DNA of 64,000 nt from Trueperella pecoris (GCF_014926385.1 NZ_CP053291.1:1-64000); one strand, 5' to 3'. Shown: positions 33,028 to 42,998, counted from the first letter of the stretch. Numbers and translations: made by a program. The notes: generated by a model not told the origin, from the sequence alone.

Positions 33028-35335
33028 GCCGCGTAAAGCCTCGCAGAATGCGATTGCATACGAGGCCATGGCTGAATCTGGGTTGTGTTATCTAGGTGGG
33101 AAGAAGTACTCGATCTCGCTGAGACTGTCAGATATTGATTATCAGCTAGCGCCTTCGAGTCTTCAAGAAAGCCTTGTTGAAAAGTATGCCAAGTTCCTTA
33201 ATGGTCACTTGGCTGGCCAGCATGTTCAGATCACGATTTTGAATCGTGTGCTTGATAAGAAGCAGTTATCTGAGGATGTGGCCTTGAGGCCGCGTCAGGA
33301 CGGGCATGATGAGGCAAGGAGCGAGTATAACTCGTTGATTACCTCTCGGCTTGAAACTGGGCGTAATAACACGTTAACGGAAAAGTTCTTGACTGTGACG
33401 GTGGAGGCGGAATCGGTTGAAGAAGCCAAAAGCATGCTTGCCCGTGTGGCTGCCGAGGATGCGGCAGTGCTTCGTGAGGTCGGTGGATGTCGAGCGAGTC
33501 AAATGAATGGTGAAGAGCGTGTGCGGATCTTGCAAAGTTTTCTTCGCCCAGGTCAGCCACATGGTTTTTCTTTTAGTGATTTGATTGGGCAGAAGCTCAC
33601 GACGAAGGACGCGGTCGCACCGTGGTCGATTGATCATGCTTCAAATCGTGATTGGGTCAAGCTTACCTCCGGGTCTACCCGGTATTGGCAGACGTTCGTG
33701 CTGCGCAAGCTACCGCCATGGATGAGTGATCGATTGGTGAGCGAGCTTGCGGATATTCCTGCTGATTTAGCGATTTCGATCCACCTTGATCCGCAAGATC
33801 AAGCTGAAGGGCTGCGTCTGGTTAAGCAGCAGATTTCTGGTATGGATATTCAGCGCTCGAATGAGCAGCGCAAGCTGGCTAAGCAGAATCTGTCGTATGA
33901 TTTGATGCCTCATGAATTGGCTGCTGCTCATGAAGAAGCCATTGCGTTGCGTGATCAGTTGGAGAAAACGAATGAGAAGTTGTTTTCCTCCACGATTGTT
34001 ATCGGGGTGGCCGGTGCGACGGTTGAGGAGCTAACTGAGACTGCTAAGCGTGTGTTGCGTGTGGCCGGAAAGCACTCATGTCAGCTGGAAATTCTGCGCT
34101 ATATGCAGCTTGATGGGCTTAATGCGCTGATCCCGTTGGGTGTATCAGCGTTGCCGGTTCGCCGGACGATCACTACAGCGGTGGCAGCAGTGCTGGTGCC
34201 GTTTACGACTCAGGAGATTCTCCAGCCCTCCGGCAATTTCTATGGCGTCAATGCCTTGTCGAAGAATTTGATTGTTGCTGACCGGTTGAAGGGGATGAAC
34301 TCTAACGGGTTCATCTTAGGTACGACAGGTTCAGGCAAGTCACAGTTCGCCAAATTTGAAATTGAGCAGACCTTCTTGCGTCGTCCTAACGACGAGATTC
34401 TTATTGTGGATCCTGAACGTGAATATGGGCCGTTGGCTGAGGAACTTAACGCTGCACGTGTGGTGATCTCTGCGGGGTCAAACCAGACGATCAATGCGTT
34501 GGATCTGGACAAGAATGCTCACACAGATACTAATCCGGTACGTGAGAAGTGCTCCTTTGTCTTGTCTCTTGCTGAGGTGCTTGTGGGCGGCGCTGACGGG
34601 CTCAGTGCTGAAAAGCGCTCGATTCTTGATCGGTGTTCTCAGCAGATGTATCGCGAGTATTGGAACGGTGCTGATAGACAGCCTCCCACACTCGAGACGC
34701 TCTACCGTCTTCTTGGTGCTCAGCCCGAGCCGCAGGCTCGTGAATTGGCTACTGCGTTTGAGCTCTATGCGCGTGGATCGGCCTCGGCCTTTGCTCAGCA
34801 AACTAATGTTGATCGCACGAACCGGGTGACGATTTTTGATATTCAAGATCTTTCTAACGACCTTCAAACTTTCGGCATGATGGTCATTTTGGAAGAAATC
34901 TGGGCGCGTATCACGCGCAACAAAGCTCGCGGTGTGCGTACCTGGGTCTACATTGATGAGTTCCATCTCCTCTTCGGTAACGATTTTGCCGCACAATACT
35001 GTAAGGCGATGTTTAAGCGCGTGCGTAAGTATGGGGCCGCAGCAACAGGGATTACGCAGAACATTGAAGAGCTGTTGGCCAATGATCATGCCCGGTTGAT
35101 GTTGTCTAACTCCAATGGGCTGTTTTTGCTTAACCAGCAACCTACCGATGCTGAGGCTCTGGCCGAACTCCTTAAGCTCTCTACTCAGCAGTGCGGCTAC
35201 TTCACGAATGTGACAGCCGGGTGTGGACTGATGAGGATTGGTGAGGCGATCGTTCCGTTTGATAACACGATGGACACCTCCTCACGTATCTTCAAGGTCT
35301 TCTCCACCAAGTTCCGTGAAGGTGGTGAGCAGTAA
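32954..35335 (+). CDS. VirB4-like conjugation ATPase
   Basis: The 793-aa protein has Walker A GTTGSGKSQFAK at about residue 456, ILIVDPEREYGPL, and Walker B WVYIDEFHLLFGN, then the ATGITQNIEELL motif of VirB4/TraE ATPases. It energises channel assembly. The start at 32954 lies inside prgI; a start somewhat later cannot be excluded. The stop overlaps the next start (TAATG). Confidence 0.93.
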   Translation: MRIRMRKARGGKAKHARAVSKQPTRPRKASQNAIAYEAMAESGLCYLGGKKYSISLRLSDIDYQLAPSSLQESLVEKYAKFLNGHLAGQHVQITILNRVLDKKQLSEDVALRPRQDGHDEARSEYNSLITSRLETGRNNTLTEKFLTVTVEAESVEEAKSMLARVAAEDAAVLREVGGCRASQMNGEERVRILQSFLRPGQPHGFSFSDLIGQKLTTKDAVAPWSIDHASNRDWVKLTSGSTRYWQTFVLRKLPPWMSDRLVSELADIPADLAISIHLDPQDQAEGLRLVKQQISGMDIQRSNEQRKLAKQNLSYDLMPHELAAAHEEAIALRDQLEKTNEKLFSSTIVIGVAGATVEELTETAKRVLRVAGKHSCQLEILRYMQLDGLNALIPLGVSALPVRRTITTAVAAVLVPFTTQEILQPSGNFYGVNALSKNLIVADRLKGMNSNGFILGTTGSGKSQFAKFEIEQTFLRRPNDEILIVDPEREYGPLAEELNAARVVISAGSNQTINALDLDKNAHTDTNPVREKCSFVLSLAEVLVGGADGLSAEKRSILDRCSQQMYREYWNGADRQPPTLETLYRLLGAQPEPQARELATAFELYARGSASAFAQQTNVDRTNRVTIFDIQDLSNDLQTFGMMVILEEIWARITRNKARGVRTWVYIDEFHLLFGNDFAAQYCKAMFKRVRKYGAAATGITQNIEELLANDHARLMLSNSNGLFLLNQQPTDAEALAELLKLSTQQCGYFTNVTAGCGLMRIGEAIVPFDNTMDTSSRIFKVFSTKFREGGEQ

Positions 35336-36990
35336 TGGGTCATTTTCGTGACCAAGGCAGTGTTGATCTGGTTTCCGCTCACGTCAAGCGTGACCATGGC
35401 TTTGTCCGCTCTGCACGCGTGCTGCATAAGGGTGGGCAAATCGTTCAGTCCCGTGATGGGGATGAGATGGCGAAAAAGATTACCACGTATGGTGGGGGCC
35501 GCTTGGTGGGGGCCAAGGGCCGCCAGCTCGGTAGGCGTCTGGAAGAAGCAGGTGAGGTTGCTCGAGCCGAGGACGGTGGTGAAGCAGTTGGAATCGTGAC
35601 GCGTAAGGCTGCTTGGGCGGCCGGACGCAGTGTTGGCTACCGAGGTGGCCGGGCGGTGCTTAACGTCCTGGGACGTGGTGTGCGGGGTGTCAGGGAACGT
35701 GCTGAATATGCCTCTGCGTCCTATGCAGGCTCGGGTAGTCGGCCAGTAGTGATGCGCGCTGGGACATACCGCAGTAGTGGATTTGGGCAGCGGGTGCGAC
35801 GTCGGCCGACTACCCCTACTCGTCAAAAGGCCCGTGGGGCCAGGCGGGTAGGAGACGTGGCCGTGCGTGTTGTGCGCGGGGTGGCGACTAATATTGCTAC
35901 GGCTGTGGCCGGCATGGCTGGAGCCATCGGCGGGCCGGCAGTCCTTGTTGTCTCAGCTTTGCTTGCCCTTGTTCTTGTGGTGATGTCTTTCTTACCGTCG
36001 TGGCTGGTCAATATCATTGCTGGGGAGCAAAGTGGGAACGTGTCCTTCATGGTGGGAGATGACTACCCATGGGCAGCCGATGTGCGCCTTGGTGATGGTA
36101 AACCCTCTGACGTTTACAACACACCTAACCCGTTCACCGGCTACTATTTCGGCAACTGTACCGATTTCGTCTACTGGCGCGTGAACCGTGACATGGGCGG
36201 GAGCCTGGGTGCGTGGGTCTACACGCGCCAGGATTTAACTCCGCTGGGTGGGAACGGTCGCCAGTGGGGCAAGGAAGGTAACTTGCCCGGGTGGGAAACC
36301 ATCACCAACCCACATAAGGCTCAGCCTGGTGACATCGTCTCGTTTGAAAGTGGAGTGCTGGGGCACACCTCAGAATTTGGACATGTGGCCTATGTGGCCA
36401 GCGTTGAGAATGGAAATATCACCACCGAGAACTACGGTGTTGCCCAGTATTATGTCGAGACGATCTCCAAAGCTGATGCGGTTCGCGAGATCGGGGCGGG
36501 TCGCCTTGTTATTAAGCGCAATCCGGCCTTAAAGGATCGTGTTAATGGGGGTTTTGGGAGCAGTAATGACGTCGTGAAGTATGCCATGTCCCAGGTGGGG
36601 ATGAAGTATGGGCGAGGTCGTGGACACGGGTCTGTTGATTGTTGCTGGCTAGTCCACAACGCTTATAAGCACGCGCGGGGAATTAGCTTACCGCTGTCAG
36701 TGCCGGGTAATCCTCCAGCAACTGCCAAGTGTGAATATGCCATGTATTCTCAGGGGCACACGTTTGGTGGGACTCTCGTTCCGTTGAGCAAGGCGCAGCC
36801 TGGTGACATCGTCTTCATGCAGCAAAAGGGCGTCTCGAAGCGTCAAGATAACCTCACTCACGTGGGAATCTTTGCTGGTGGGGGAAAGATCATTGATGCT
36901 ATTCCGGCCGGCGGAGTGGGTGTGCGTGATTTGAGTGCATACCGGTACACGGAAGATATTGAGCCGATGGTGATGAGGGTGGCTCCATGA
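35335..36990 (+). CDS. Bifunctional cell-wall hydrolase (CHAP plus NlpC/P60), VirB1-like
   Basis: The 551-aa product has a basic N-terminal half of about 200 residues, a membrane helix near 206-226 and two cysteine hydrolase domains in tandem. The first is CHAP (GNCTDFVYWRV, C275; EFGHVAYV with the His). The second is NlpC/P60 (SVDCCWLVHNAY, C436; THVGIFAGGG with the His). Both domains have a PGDIV turn. It would open peptidoglycan for the mating channel. It overlaps the next gene by four bases. Confidence 0.9.
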   Translation: MGHFRDQGSVDLVSAHVKRDHGFVRSARVLHKGGQIVQSRDGDEMAKKITTYGGGRLVGAKGRQLGRRLEEAGEVARAEDGGEAVGIVTRKAAWAAGRSVGYRGGRAVLNVLGRGVRGVRERAEYASASYAGSGSRPVVMRAGTYRSSGFGQRVRRRPTTPTRQKARGARRVGDVAVRVVRGVATNIATAVAGMAGAIGGPAVLVVSALLALVLVVMSFLPSWLVNIIAGEQSGNVSFMVGDDYPWAADVRLGDGKPSDVYNTPNPFTGYYFGNCTDFVYWRVNRDMGGSLGAWVYTRQDLTPLGGNGRQWGKEGNLPGWETITNPHKAQPGDIVSFESGVLGHTSEFGHVAYVASVENGNITTENYGVAQYYVETISKADAVREIGAGRLVIKRNPALKDRVNGGFGSSNDVVKYAMSQVGMKYGRGRGHGSVDCCWLVHNAYKHARGISLPLSVPGNPPATAKCEYAMYSQGHTFGGTLVPLSKAQPGDIVFMQQKGVSKRQDNLTHVGIFAGGGKIIDAIPAGGVGVRDLSAYRYTEDIEPMVMRVAP

Positions 36991-37820
36991 AAGACATCAT
37001 TATCTCCATGCTCACCGCTATCCTTGGCTCATCCTTTGCTACGGGCGCGGAGGCGCTAAAAACGTCGGTTTCTTCTTATAACGCGACGGCGTTTGAGTTT
37101 GCTCACACAGTGAACTCGTTGGCCGTTAAGCCGGTGGCTGCCTCGATTGTGGCGATTGTGTTAGTCATTGAGCTGGCCCGGATCACCACACGATATGAGG
37201 GCGATCAAAAGACGGGCACTCAGGTGGTGGCTGCAGCAGTGTTGAAAGCTGTGCTCCTCATTGTTGCCATCCAAAATGTTGATCTGATCCTGGGGGCGAT
37301 CAACGAGGCCGGAGAAAAGATCATCGGTGCCACATCTGCACTAACCCCAGATGCGAAGGCAGGAGAGCTATCTGAGGCAGTATCAAGCGCGGTTGAGGAT
37401 ATGGACACGATCGATAAAGCAGGGCTGATGCTGGTGTTGTTTGTCCCGTGGCTGCTGGCCACGCTAGGGAGCATTGCGGTTAAGATCGTAGTCTTTATCC
37501 GATTTGCCGAACTTTATATCCTTTCTGCGGCCGCCACACTACCTCTAGCCTTCTTGGGCAACCAAGATACAAAGGGGATCTCGATTGGCTATCTCAAGCG
37601 GTACGGCGGGGCTGTCCTGCACGGAGTCATGATCATCATCATTGTCGCTATTTATTCCATGTTCCAACTTGATGCGATCGATTTGTCAGCCGTCACCGGT
37701 GATACCTTGCTCAGCACGGTCACCGGCAACATCGGGGCACTAATCGCAGGCCCGGTCTTCTTCTTGTTCTTGATCTTCGGCTCTGGAAAGCTGGCCAGGT
37801 CAATGCTCGGAGACGGTTGA
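36987..37820 (+). CDS. TrbL/VirB6-like polytopic channel protein
   Basis: The 277-aa protein has about six hydrophobic segments. A loop at 45-80 leads into VKPVAASIVAIVLVIELARI, and the core reads LPLAFLGNQDTKGISIGYLKRYGG, the pattern of TrbL/CD0411-type proteins in Gram-positive elements. It forms the inner-membrane part of the mating channel and is last in the plus-strand transfer operon. Confidence 0.85.
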   Translation: MKDIIISMLTAILGSSFATGAEALKTSVSSYNATAFEFAHTVNSLAVKPVAASIVAIVLVIELARITTRYEGDQKTGTQVVAAAVLKAVLLIVAIQNVDLILGAINEAGEKIIGATSALTPDAKAGELSEAVSSAVEDMDTIDKAGLMLVLFVPWLLATLGSIAVKIVVFIRFAELYILSAAATLPLAFLGNQDTKGISIGYLKRYGGAVLHGVMIIIIVAIYSMFQLDAIDLSAVTGDTLLSTVTGNIGALIAGPVFFLFLIFGSGKLARSMLGDG

Positions 37821-37838
37821 TAGCTGAAGAAGAAGTAG

Positions 37839-37864
37839 TGGGCACCCGATTTTGGGTGCCCACC
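37839..37864. terminator. Bidirectional terminator between transfer modules
   Basis: A perfect 10-bp stem gtgggcaccc/gggtgcccac with loop gatttt lies between the convergent TrbL and coupling-protein genes. It is followed by tgtttaaaa on the plus side and by ttcttcttc on the minus side, so it can serve both directions. Confidence 0.75.
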
Positions 37865-37869
37865 ACTGT

Positions 37870-39543
37870 TTAAAAGCGCGGGGAGGGGAGTTTGTGCGAG
37901 AGGAAGGGGCTCACACCTCGTAGGACGTAGATGCACTGTGAGGCTGGGAGGCGGCCGATCTCGTCTGGGGTGAGCAGTTCCCTGCCGAGGCGGCGATCTG
38001 AAGTGGAGAAGGAGCCGTTGCGACCCTTGGAGCGTGAGTTATCGGTGCCCATGATGGTTTGTTTACCGAGGAGTTCCGAGACGTATTTGGTTGTAGAGTT
38101 TTCGTTGCCACCTAGGAACAAGAATGAGTCACAGTTGCCGACGATGGTTTCCCAATCGTCTTTGTATATGGCTTTTCCTTGGGCAAAGTTTTGGATGAGG
38201 ATCGATACTGACAGACCACGCGACCGCATGACAGCGATTTTGCGTTCGAAGGATGGGATGCGGCCGATGTTGGCAAACTCATCCATGAAGCACTGAACCA
38301 TGATAGGGAGACGGCCGGTATCTTTATGGTCGGCGATGTAGAGATTGGTTTCAAAGAGCTGTTCATAGAAGATGGAGACAATGAAGTTAAATGCGGCATG
38401 AGTGTCAGGGATGATCGCAAAAATCGCGGTTTTCTCTGTCCCAAGTTGGTCGAGGCCAATTGAATCTGAGGAGAGTAGGCGGCGTAGTTGGCCCATGTGG
38501 AGCGGGGCCATACGCACACCAAGGGAAATGATGACTGACTTTTTCGTTTCTCCTGCTCCTTGGGTGTAGGTGTTGTATTGGGCGGCGGCGAAACGAAGAC
38601 CGGAGTGGAGCTGGGATGCGTCGGCAGTAAATCGCGCCGGGTCTGCCTGGTCGAGCTCGCTGACGAGTTCATTGAGGGCTTCAAAGATCAGATCGACCTC
38701 GCTGCGGGCGGTCTCATTTTCTTCTGAAGCGCTCATTTTTGCAAGCAGATCGACGACGTCGATCAGCGTGCCTTGGGTCCCTTTGGTGAAGTAGATATAG
38801 GAGATTAAAGCGTTAAGTAGGGCGCGTTCGGCCTTTTCCCAAAAATCTTGGCCGGTGGCAGGTTTTTTACCGGTGGTGTTAGCGATGAAGTTTTCTGTCA
38901 GAATCGTGCAGCCAACTTCGGCCTGGTCGGGGTTGAAATACCTCAGTGGATTGAATGTGTCAGAGTTAGCAAAGTCGATCAGATTAAGCTGACGAACCTG
39001 ATAGCCGCGCTGACGCAGTGAATCAGCACTAGCGCGGTAGATCTCTCCTTTAGGATCAGTGATGACTAGAGAGGTAGAGGCATTAGCAATGTTGGGCAAG
39101 ACGAAGTAGCGGGTTTTTCCTGAGCCAGAGGAGCCGATGCCAAGGACATTGAGATTACGCTGAGTTTTCCTTGAGTCAAGCGAGAGGGCCTCGGTTTGCG
39201 TAAAAAGCAGGTTGTTGGCCTTGTGGCGATCCTTGAATGGGTTGATGTCGCTAGGGCGTGCCCATTTGGCTGATCCGTGCTCGACGTTCTGGCGTCGCAT
39301 GCTCTTTGTGGCGTTGTTGTAGAGCCAGATGAGTAGGCCGGTCAGGACAAGGCCTAGGCCGCCGGCGAGGTCGATGAGCTCGAAGGACAGATGTGTGGGG
39401 TCGGCGGTGAGGTCATCGAGGCATCGATCCACGATGGTGGACATCTCACGGCCGGCCAGATAGTCGGTTCGTACCTGCCAGGTGATCTTATTACCTGCCC
39501 AAAAGCCTACGAGGGTAAGGAGAAGGGAGAATACTTTGCTCAC
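37870..39543 (-). CDS. VirD4-type coupling protein
   Basis: The 557-aa protein has two N-terminal membrane helices, the NVEHGSAKWA segment, Walker A GIGSSGSGKTRYF, ITDPKGEIYR, Walker B MVQCFMDEFANIG, and SILIQNFAQ near the C-terminus. It is somewhat short for the family. It docks the relaxosome to the channel. The start is coupled to the stop of the preceding gene by a 4-bp overlap. Confidence 0.93.
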   Translation of the reverse strand: MSKVFSLLLTLVGFWAGNKITWQVRTDYLAGREMSTIVDRCLDDLTADPTHLSFELIDLAGGLGLVLTGLLIWLYNNATKSMRRQNVEHGSAKWARPSDINPFKDRHKANNLLFTQTEALSLDSRKTQRNLNVLGIGSSGSGKTRYFVLPNIANASTSLVITDPKGEIYRASADSLRQRGYQVRQLNLIDFANSDTFNPLRYFNPDQAEVGCTILTENFIANTTGKKPATGQDFWEKAERALLNALISYIYFTKGTQGTLIDVVDLLAKMSASEENETARSEVDLIFEALNELVSELDQADPARFTADASQLHSGLRFAAAQYNTYTQGAGETKKSVIISLGVRMAPLHMGQLRRLLSSDSIGLDQLGTEKTAIFAIIPDTHAAFNFIVSIFYEQLFETNLYIADHKDTGRLPIMVQCFMDEFANIGRIPSFERKIAVMRSRGLSVSILIQNFAQGKAIYKDDWETIVGNCDSFLFLGGNENSTTKYVSELLGKQTIMGTDNSRSKGRNGSFSTSDRRLGRELLTPDEIGRLPASQCIYVLRGVSPFLSHKLPSPRF

Positions 39544-39953
39544 GGTAGTGTTCTTTCTTTGCTTGCCTTGGTGGGGGCTGTGCGTGCTTGGTGATGACTA
39601 GCGATCTTTTCTTTCAGGCGTGCCCGAATGGAGGCCGTGGTCACGCGAGTCAGGGCCGAGTCATTGCTCGAGGAGTCATCTTCCTCAGATGCTGGCGGTG
39701 CCGCCTCGGGCTGGTTGATGCCAGTAAAGAAGTCCTCAATGGCGGTAGCGTCTGGTAAGCCTGGGAAAGCCACTATGAGCCAGGGCGAGGAATAGACCAC
39801 GGTATCGTGGGCAGGAAAGCCAAGGCGTCGTAGATACGGGTGGGAGTTGCCCATCAGAGAGATATGGGTGGCGGCGGCGATAGTCTCGTAGGACGCGAGC
39901 CTGTCAGCTTCAGGCACATCTTGGCAGAAGGCGAGGATGCGAGTGTTAGTCAT
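39540..39953 (-). CDS. Hypothetical element protein
   Basis: The start at 39953 (MTNTRILAFCQDVPEADRLAS) has GGAG upstream and overlaps the previous gene by 8 bp. The 137-aa protein has an ordered N-terminal 90 residues with VVYSSPWLIVAFPGLPDATAIEDFF, then an acidic Ser-rich linker and a basic tail. I do not recognise the family. Its tight packing between the OB-like gene and the coupling protein suggests a part in DNA processing. Confidence 0.6.
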   Translation of the reverse strand: MTNTRILAFCQDVPEADRLASYETIAAATHISLMGNSHPYLRRLGFPAHDTVVYSSPWLIVAFPGLPDATAIEDFFTGINQPEAAPPASEEDDSSSNDSALTRVTTASIRARLKEKIASHHQARTAPTKASKERTLP

Positions 39954-40239
39954 GCTCGCTCCGGTTGCGGTAGGCATCGAATGCCACCACCTTGGCCTCG
40001 ATAATGTAGGAGCCGGTCAAGCTTTGCTGGCTAAGGTGCCCATGAACGGTGATCCACGTGCCAGGATGGAGATAGTCTTCGGTGAGGAGCCACTGGGCTT
40101 GCTCATCGACCACGGCGACCGTTGTCGTGATCGGCTCTTCTGCTGGGCCTGTGGTTTTGATTCGGAACATGCAACTGTGGCCGTCATTGGAGGCAATGGG
40201 CACTGAGGACACTTCTCCGTGCACAGCGATGAAGGTCAT
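39946..40239 (-). CDS. Small OB-fold-like protein
   Basis: The 97-aa protein reads as alternating beta strands: FIAVHGEVSSVPIA, CMFRIKTTG, TTTVAVVDEQAQWLL, GTWITVHGHLSQ, GSYIIEAKVVAFD. This order resembles a single-stranded-DNA-binding OB fold lacking its acidic tail. The assignment is by pattern only. It overlaps both neighbours by a few bases. Confidence 0.55.
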   Translation of the reverse strand: MTFIAVHGEVSSVPIASNDGHSCMFRIKTTGPAEEPITTTVAVVDEQAQWLLTEDYLHPGTWITVHGHLSQQSLTGSYIIEAKVVAFDAYRNRSEHD

Positions 40240-41249
40240 CGGTTCAGTCCTCTCGTCTTCACTGGTGCTGGGGCAGGGCGAGTATTGTGCTGCTTTACCT
40301 TGGCCTCGATCTTGGAAGTGAGCCTGTCTTTGATCATTTTTGGGGTGATCGTGCCCTCGAAGGAATGGAGGATCTTCTCAGTTCGGTCAAGGCCAGGTGG
40401 GGTCGTGGACGCTATATCATCGAGGCGGGCCAAGATAAGCTTGGCGGGATTAAACATCTTCTCGGCTGGCGGCAGGGGCCGGCTTGAGAGCCGTTGGCTA
40501 ATCTGCGAACTCTTCCAGCCTTTATCTGCTGCCTGGCCGATAAGGATGCGTGCTTGGGTTTGAGCGTCGCGGCCAAGATAGGTCATCATGTGGGCAGGGA
40601 TCGTTGATTCGAGGCTGACGTTTGGGGCCAGGTCGGTGTCGTTGATCCATTCCAGGACGGTTTCTTCAACGATCTCGGTTTCCCCGGCCACGATGCCATC
40701 ATCAGCCAACGTCCACTCTCTAGGCTCGTCAAGTACGGCGTCAACGTCGATTGATGCTGTACCAGGATGGTCTTCGATCTCAATCTCGCTTGCCCTTTCA
40801 ATCTCGGTAGACTTAAGTGAGGTGTCGGGATCATCGCGGTCGGGATAGTGCCGGTCGATTGCTGATGCTACTTGTGCGATGGCGTGACGGACGGTGTCGA
40901 CGTCGGCACCCTTGAAGTGGAAGTATGTATGCCCGTCTTTGCCCTTTTCCAAGGAGAAGTCCAGCCCACGTCGTTTGAGGTCTTTCTTGAGCCGAGAGAC
41001 AAGTTCAGGGGCGATTTCTTGGGCATGTAGGTCACCGCCCGAAGAGCGCTGTAGTTTCTTCAGGCTCATTTTCCCTTGTGGCTCGGTATGGATGCCGGGT
41101 ACTTTCTTCAAGGCCCGTCCGCTGGCTTTCAAAACAGCGGAAGTCGATCTGGCGGTGCCATTCCATAGGGCTCCGCTGACTTTAATGCCAGCTTGGGTCA
41201 ATGCGATAGTGATTTGTTGGGCGAATTGTTCGCCTCCGAGAACGCTCAT
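40236..41249 (-). CDS. PcfB (DUF3801)-like transfer protein with extension
   Basis: The 337-aa product has an N-terminal part like PcfB: SLKKLQRSSGGDLHAQEIAPEL, LKKDLKRRGLDFSLEKGKDG, then YFHFKGADVDTVRHAIAQV. An acidic linker and a helical C-terminal region (GWKSSQISQRLSSRPLPPAEKM...) follow, which resembles the C-terminal region of the 445-aa initiator-like protein. PcfB-type proteins help relaxase processing at oriT. It overlaps the relaxase stop by four bases. Confidence 0.7.
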   Translation of the reverse strand: MSVLGGEQFAQQITIALTQAGIKVSGALWNGTARSTSAVLKASGRALKKVPGIHTEPQGKMSLKKLQRSSGGDLHAQEIAPELVSRLKKDLKRRGLDFSLEKGKDGHTYFHFKGADVDTVRHAIAQVASAIDRHYPDRDDPDTSLKSTEIERASEIEIEDHPGTASIDVDAVLDEPREWTLADDGIVAGETEIVEETVLEWINDTDLAPNVSLESTIPAHMMTYLGRDAQTQARILIGQAADKGWKSSQISQRLSSRPLPPAEKMFNPAKLILARLDDIASTTPPGLDRTEKILHSFEGTITPKMIKDRLTSKIEAKVKQHNTRPAPAPVKTRGLNR

Positions 41250-42634
41250 CGACGTCTTTTCCTTTCTGGTGGTGTGATCTGATTGCGAGCTGTTTTCAGA
41301 TGGTTAAGGTCTTTGCTTGCTTGGGTGATGTCATAGTCAAGGTCGCCTGTGGGTAGGTGGTGGTCTTCGCGATGCTGTCGGTCCAAGATCATGGTCGAAA
41401 TGGTTTGGCTTTGAACTTCGATGCGCTGATTGAGTGCCTGGCGGAAGAGCTCCTTGTGCTCAGGGGTGAGCGATCGATATTCGGTACGGAGATTGACTAC
41501 TGCTGCTTCACTACGCAGCTTTTCCACGCGTGAATCGATCCACCGGTAGTAGCTCTTCTGTCGTTCGGTTAGGCCGCGCTCGGTGTGTTGGGATGGCATT
41601 GTGGGATTGATGTTGCGTAGTGGGTCTGGCACGGAGAAGTATTCATAGAGTTCCGGTGCGGTGAGCTGACCGGCATAATTTCCATGCTTGTCGGTCAGCG
41701 TGATCTCGGAGCTTTCCGATAAGAAAATACGGCTGGTCTTGCCCAAGGAGTTGACCTGCTCAGAGTGCACGGTGAAGAATGTCGCCGGCCGTTTACCTGG
41801 AAGGCGTATACGCAACCGTTCCTCGTCGAGCGTGGTGATGAGAGAGGGCTGAGCAATAAACTCGCACACGGTCTCTCTGCCTAGGCGTGCCATGATCGCT
41901 GACTGGGTGTAGGCAGGACCCAGCCGACGGCCGCGGATGGGGCGCTGCATGGTTGTCGTGTCTTTGAACAGGACGTTTTCGCCTTTGAGCTCGACCTCGA
42001 CTCCCATCTCAGACAACGTGGTGACCATGTCTGGCCAAGCCGCGGTATCTCTTACGGCAACATCTATTTTCAAAGCAAGAAGTTGCACGGAAGACTTTCC
42101 GTGTGCGCGAGCGTAGATTTCATGAAGATTTCGGGCGCCGCGTTGGGGAATCTCGATCACTGATAAACCAGCCGACCGGCATAATTCGTCGGAGATTTCT
42201 CGGAATTCGAACACACGAGACTTCCCCATGCGATAACGCTTGAGGGTTGTCTTGTTAACGGGATTGAACATGATGTGGTTGTGGATGTGGGATCGGTCTT
42301 GGTGGGTGGCAACAACGTAATCGTGTTCGCCCCCGGTGATGCGCTCAATGAGCTCAACGCCAAGATCGTGAGCATCATTGGGTGAGACTTCACCGGGGGC
42401 GAAGGACTGGATGATGTGATGAGCAAGAATGGGTGTGGCTGATCCGCCTGAGCGGCGCATCCGCTCCGCAAGCTCGACCGTCCACCCGAAGGCCATAGCA
42501 ATATCTGAAGGAAATTGCGGTGCGGCACAATTTGAGGACACCATGATCCCGCCATTAGTCTTTGCGGGATTACAGATGTACTCAATCGCCGCTTTGAGGG
42601 TCGTCCTCACCTGCATAATCTTGATGATCGCCAT
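41246..42634 (-). CDS. MobA/VirD2-type relaxase
   Basis: The 462-aa protein has a relaxase domain in its first about 200 residues: AIEYICNPAKT with a candidate Tyr near residue 18, HHIIQSFAPGEVSPNDAHDLG, and the metal site DRSHIHNHIMFNPV. A long helical C-terminal part follows. It nicks at oriT and stays linked to the transferred strand. The start lies within the mobC-like gene (53-bp overlap), as in many MobP elements. Confidence 0.9.
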   Translation of the reverse strand: MAIIKIMQVRTTLKAAIEYICNPAKTNGGIMVSSNCAAPQFPSDIAMAFGWTVELAERMRRSGGSATPILAHHIIQSFAPGEVSPNDAHDLGVELIERITGGEHDYVVATHQDRSHIHNHIMFNPVNKTTLKRYRMGKSRVFEFREISDELCRSAGLSVIEIPQRGARNLHEIYARAHGKSSVQLLALKIDVAVRDTAAWPDMVTTLSEMGVEVELKGENVLFKDTTTMQRPIRGRRLGPAYTQSAIMARLGRETVCEFIAQPSLITTLDEERLRIRLPGKRPATFFTVHSEQVNSLGKTSRIFLSESSEITLTDKHGNYAGQLTAPELYEYFSVPDPLRNINPTMPSQHTERGLTERQKSYYRWIDSRVEKLRSEAAVVNLRTEYRSLTPEHKELFRQALNQRIEVQSQTISTMILDRQHREDHHLPTGDLDYDITQASKDLNHLKTARNQITPPERKRRR

Positions 42635-42998
42635 GGATACTCCCAGCTTTATCCTCCGCCACGAGACGGCGAATTTCTCGCAAGAGATCCAGAGCCTCCA
42701 AAGCCATATCTCCCGTCAAGTGACGTTCAGTATTGGCCCATCGAGCGATCTGGTTGATGTTATTGCCTACGCGGCCTATCTGCCCGAGCAGAGCTTGATC
42801 AGACTCGGGACGATAGACCACTTCGACGCGTCCAGTTGATAACACGTCACGAGCGTATTGCGAAAAATTCGTGATGTCGTTGGTGCGCATCCGGCGCAAA
42901 ATCCGATCCCACTCCACGGCGGAAAAGTACACATTCTTTTGTACCGTCCGCCTCCTTGTGGCTGACACTTGTGGTCTCCTTAAGGGGTTTGGGTTCAC
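42582..42998 (-). CDS. MobC-like relaxosome accessory protein
   Basis: The 138-aa protein has a basic N-terminus, then VQKNVYFSAVEWDRILRRM and a segment YARDVLSTGRV. The LLGQIGRVGNNINQIARWAN motif is the hallmark of MobC proteins. It binds near oriT and helps melt the nick region. Upstream lies a nested inverted repeat that is a likely oriT part. Confidence 0.88.
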   Translation of the reverse strand: MNPNPLRRPQVSATRRRTVQKNVYFSAVEWDRILRRMRTNDITNFSQYARDVLSTGRVEVVYRPESDQALLGQIGRVGNNINQIARWANTERHLTGDMALEALDLLREIRRLVAEDKAGSIHGDHQDYAGEDDPQSGD

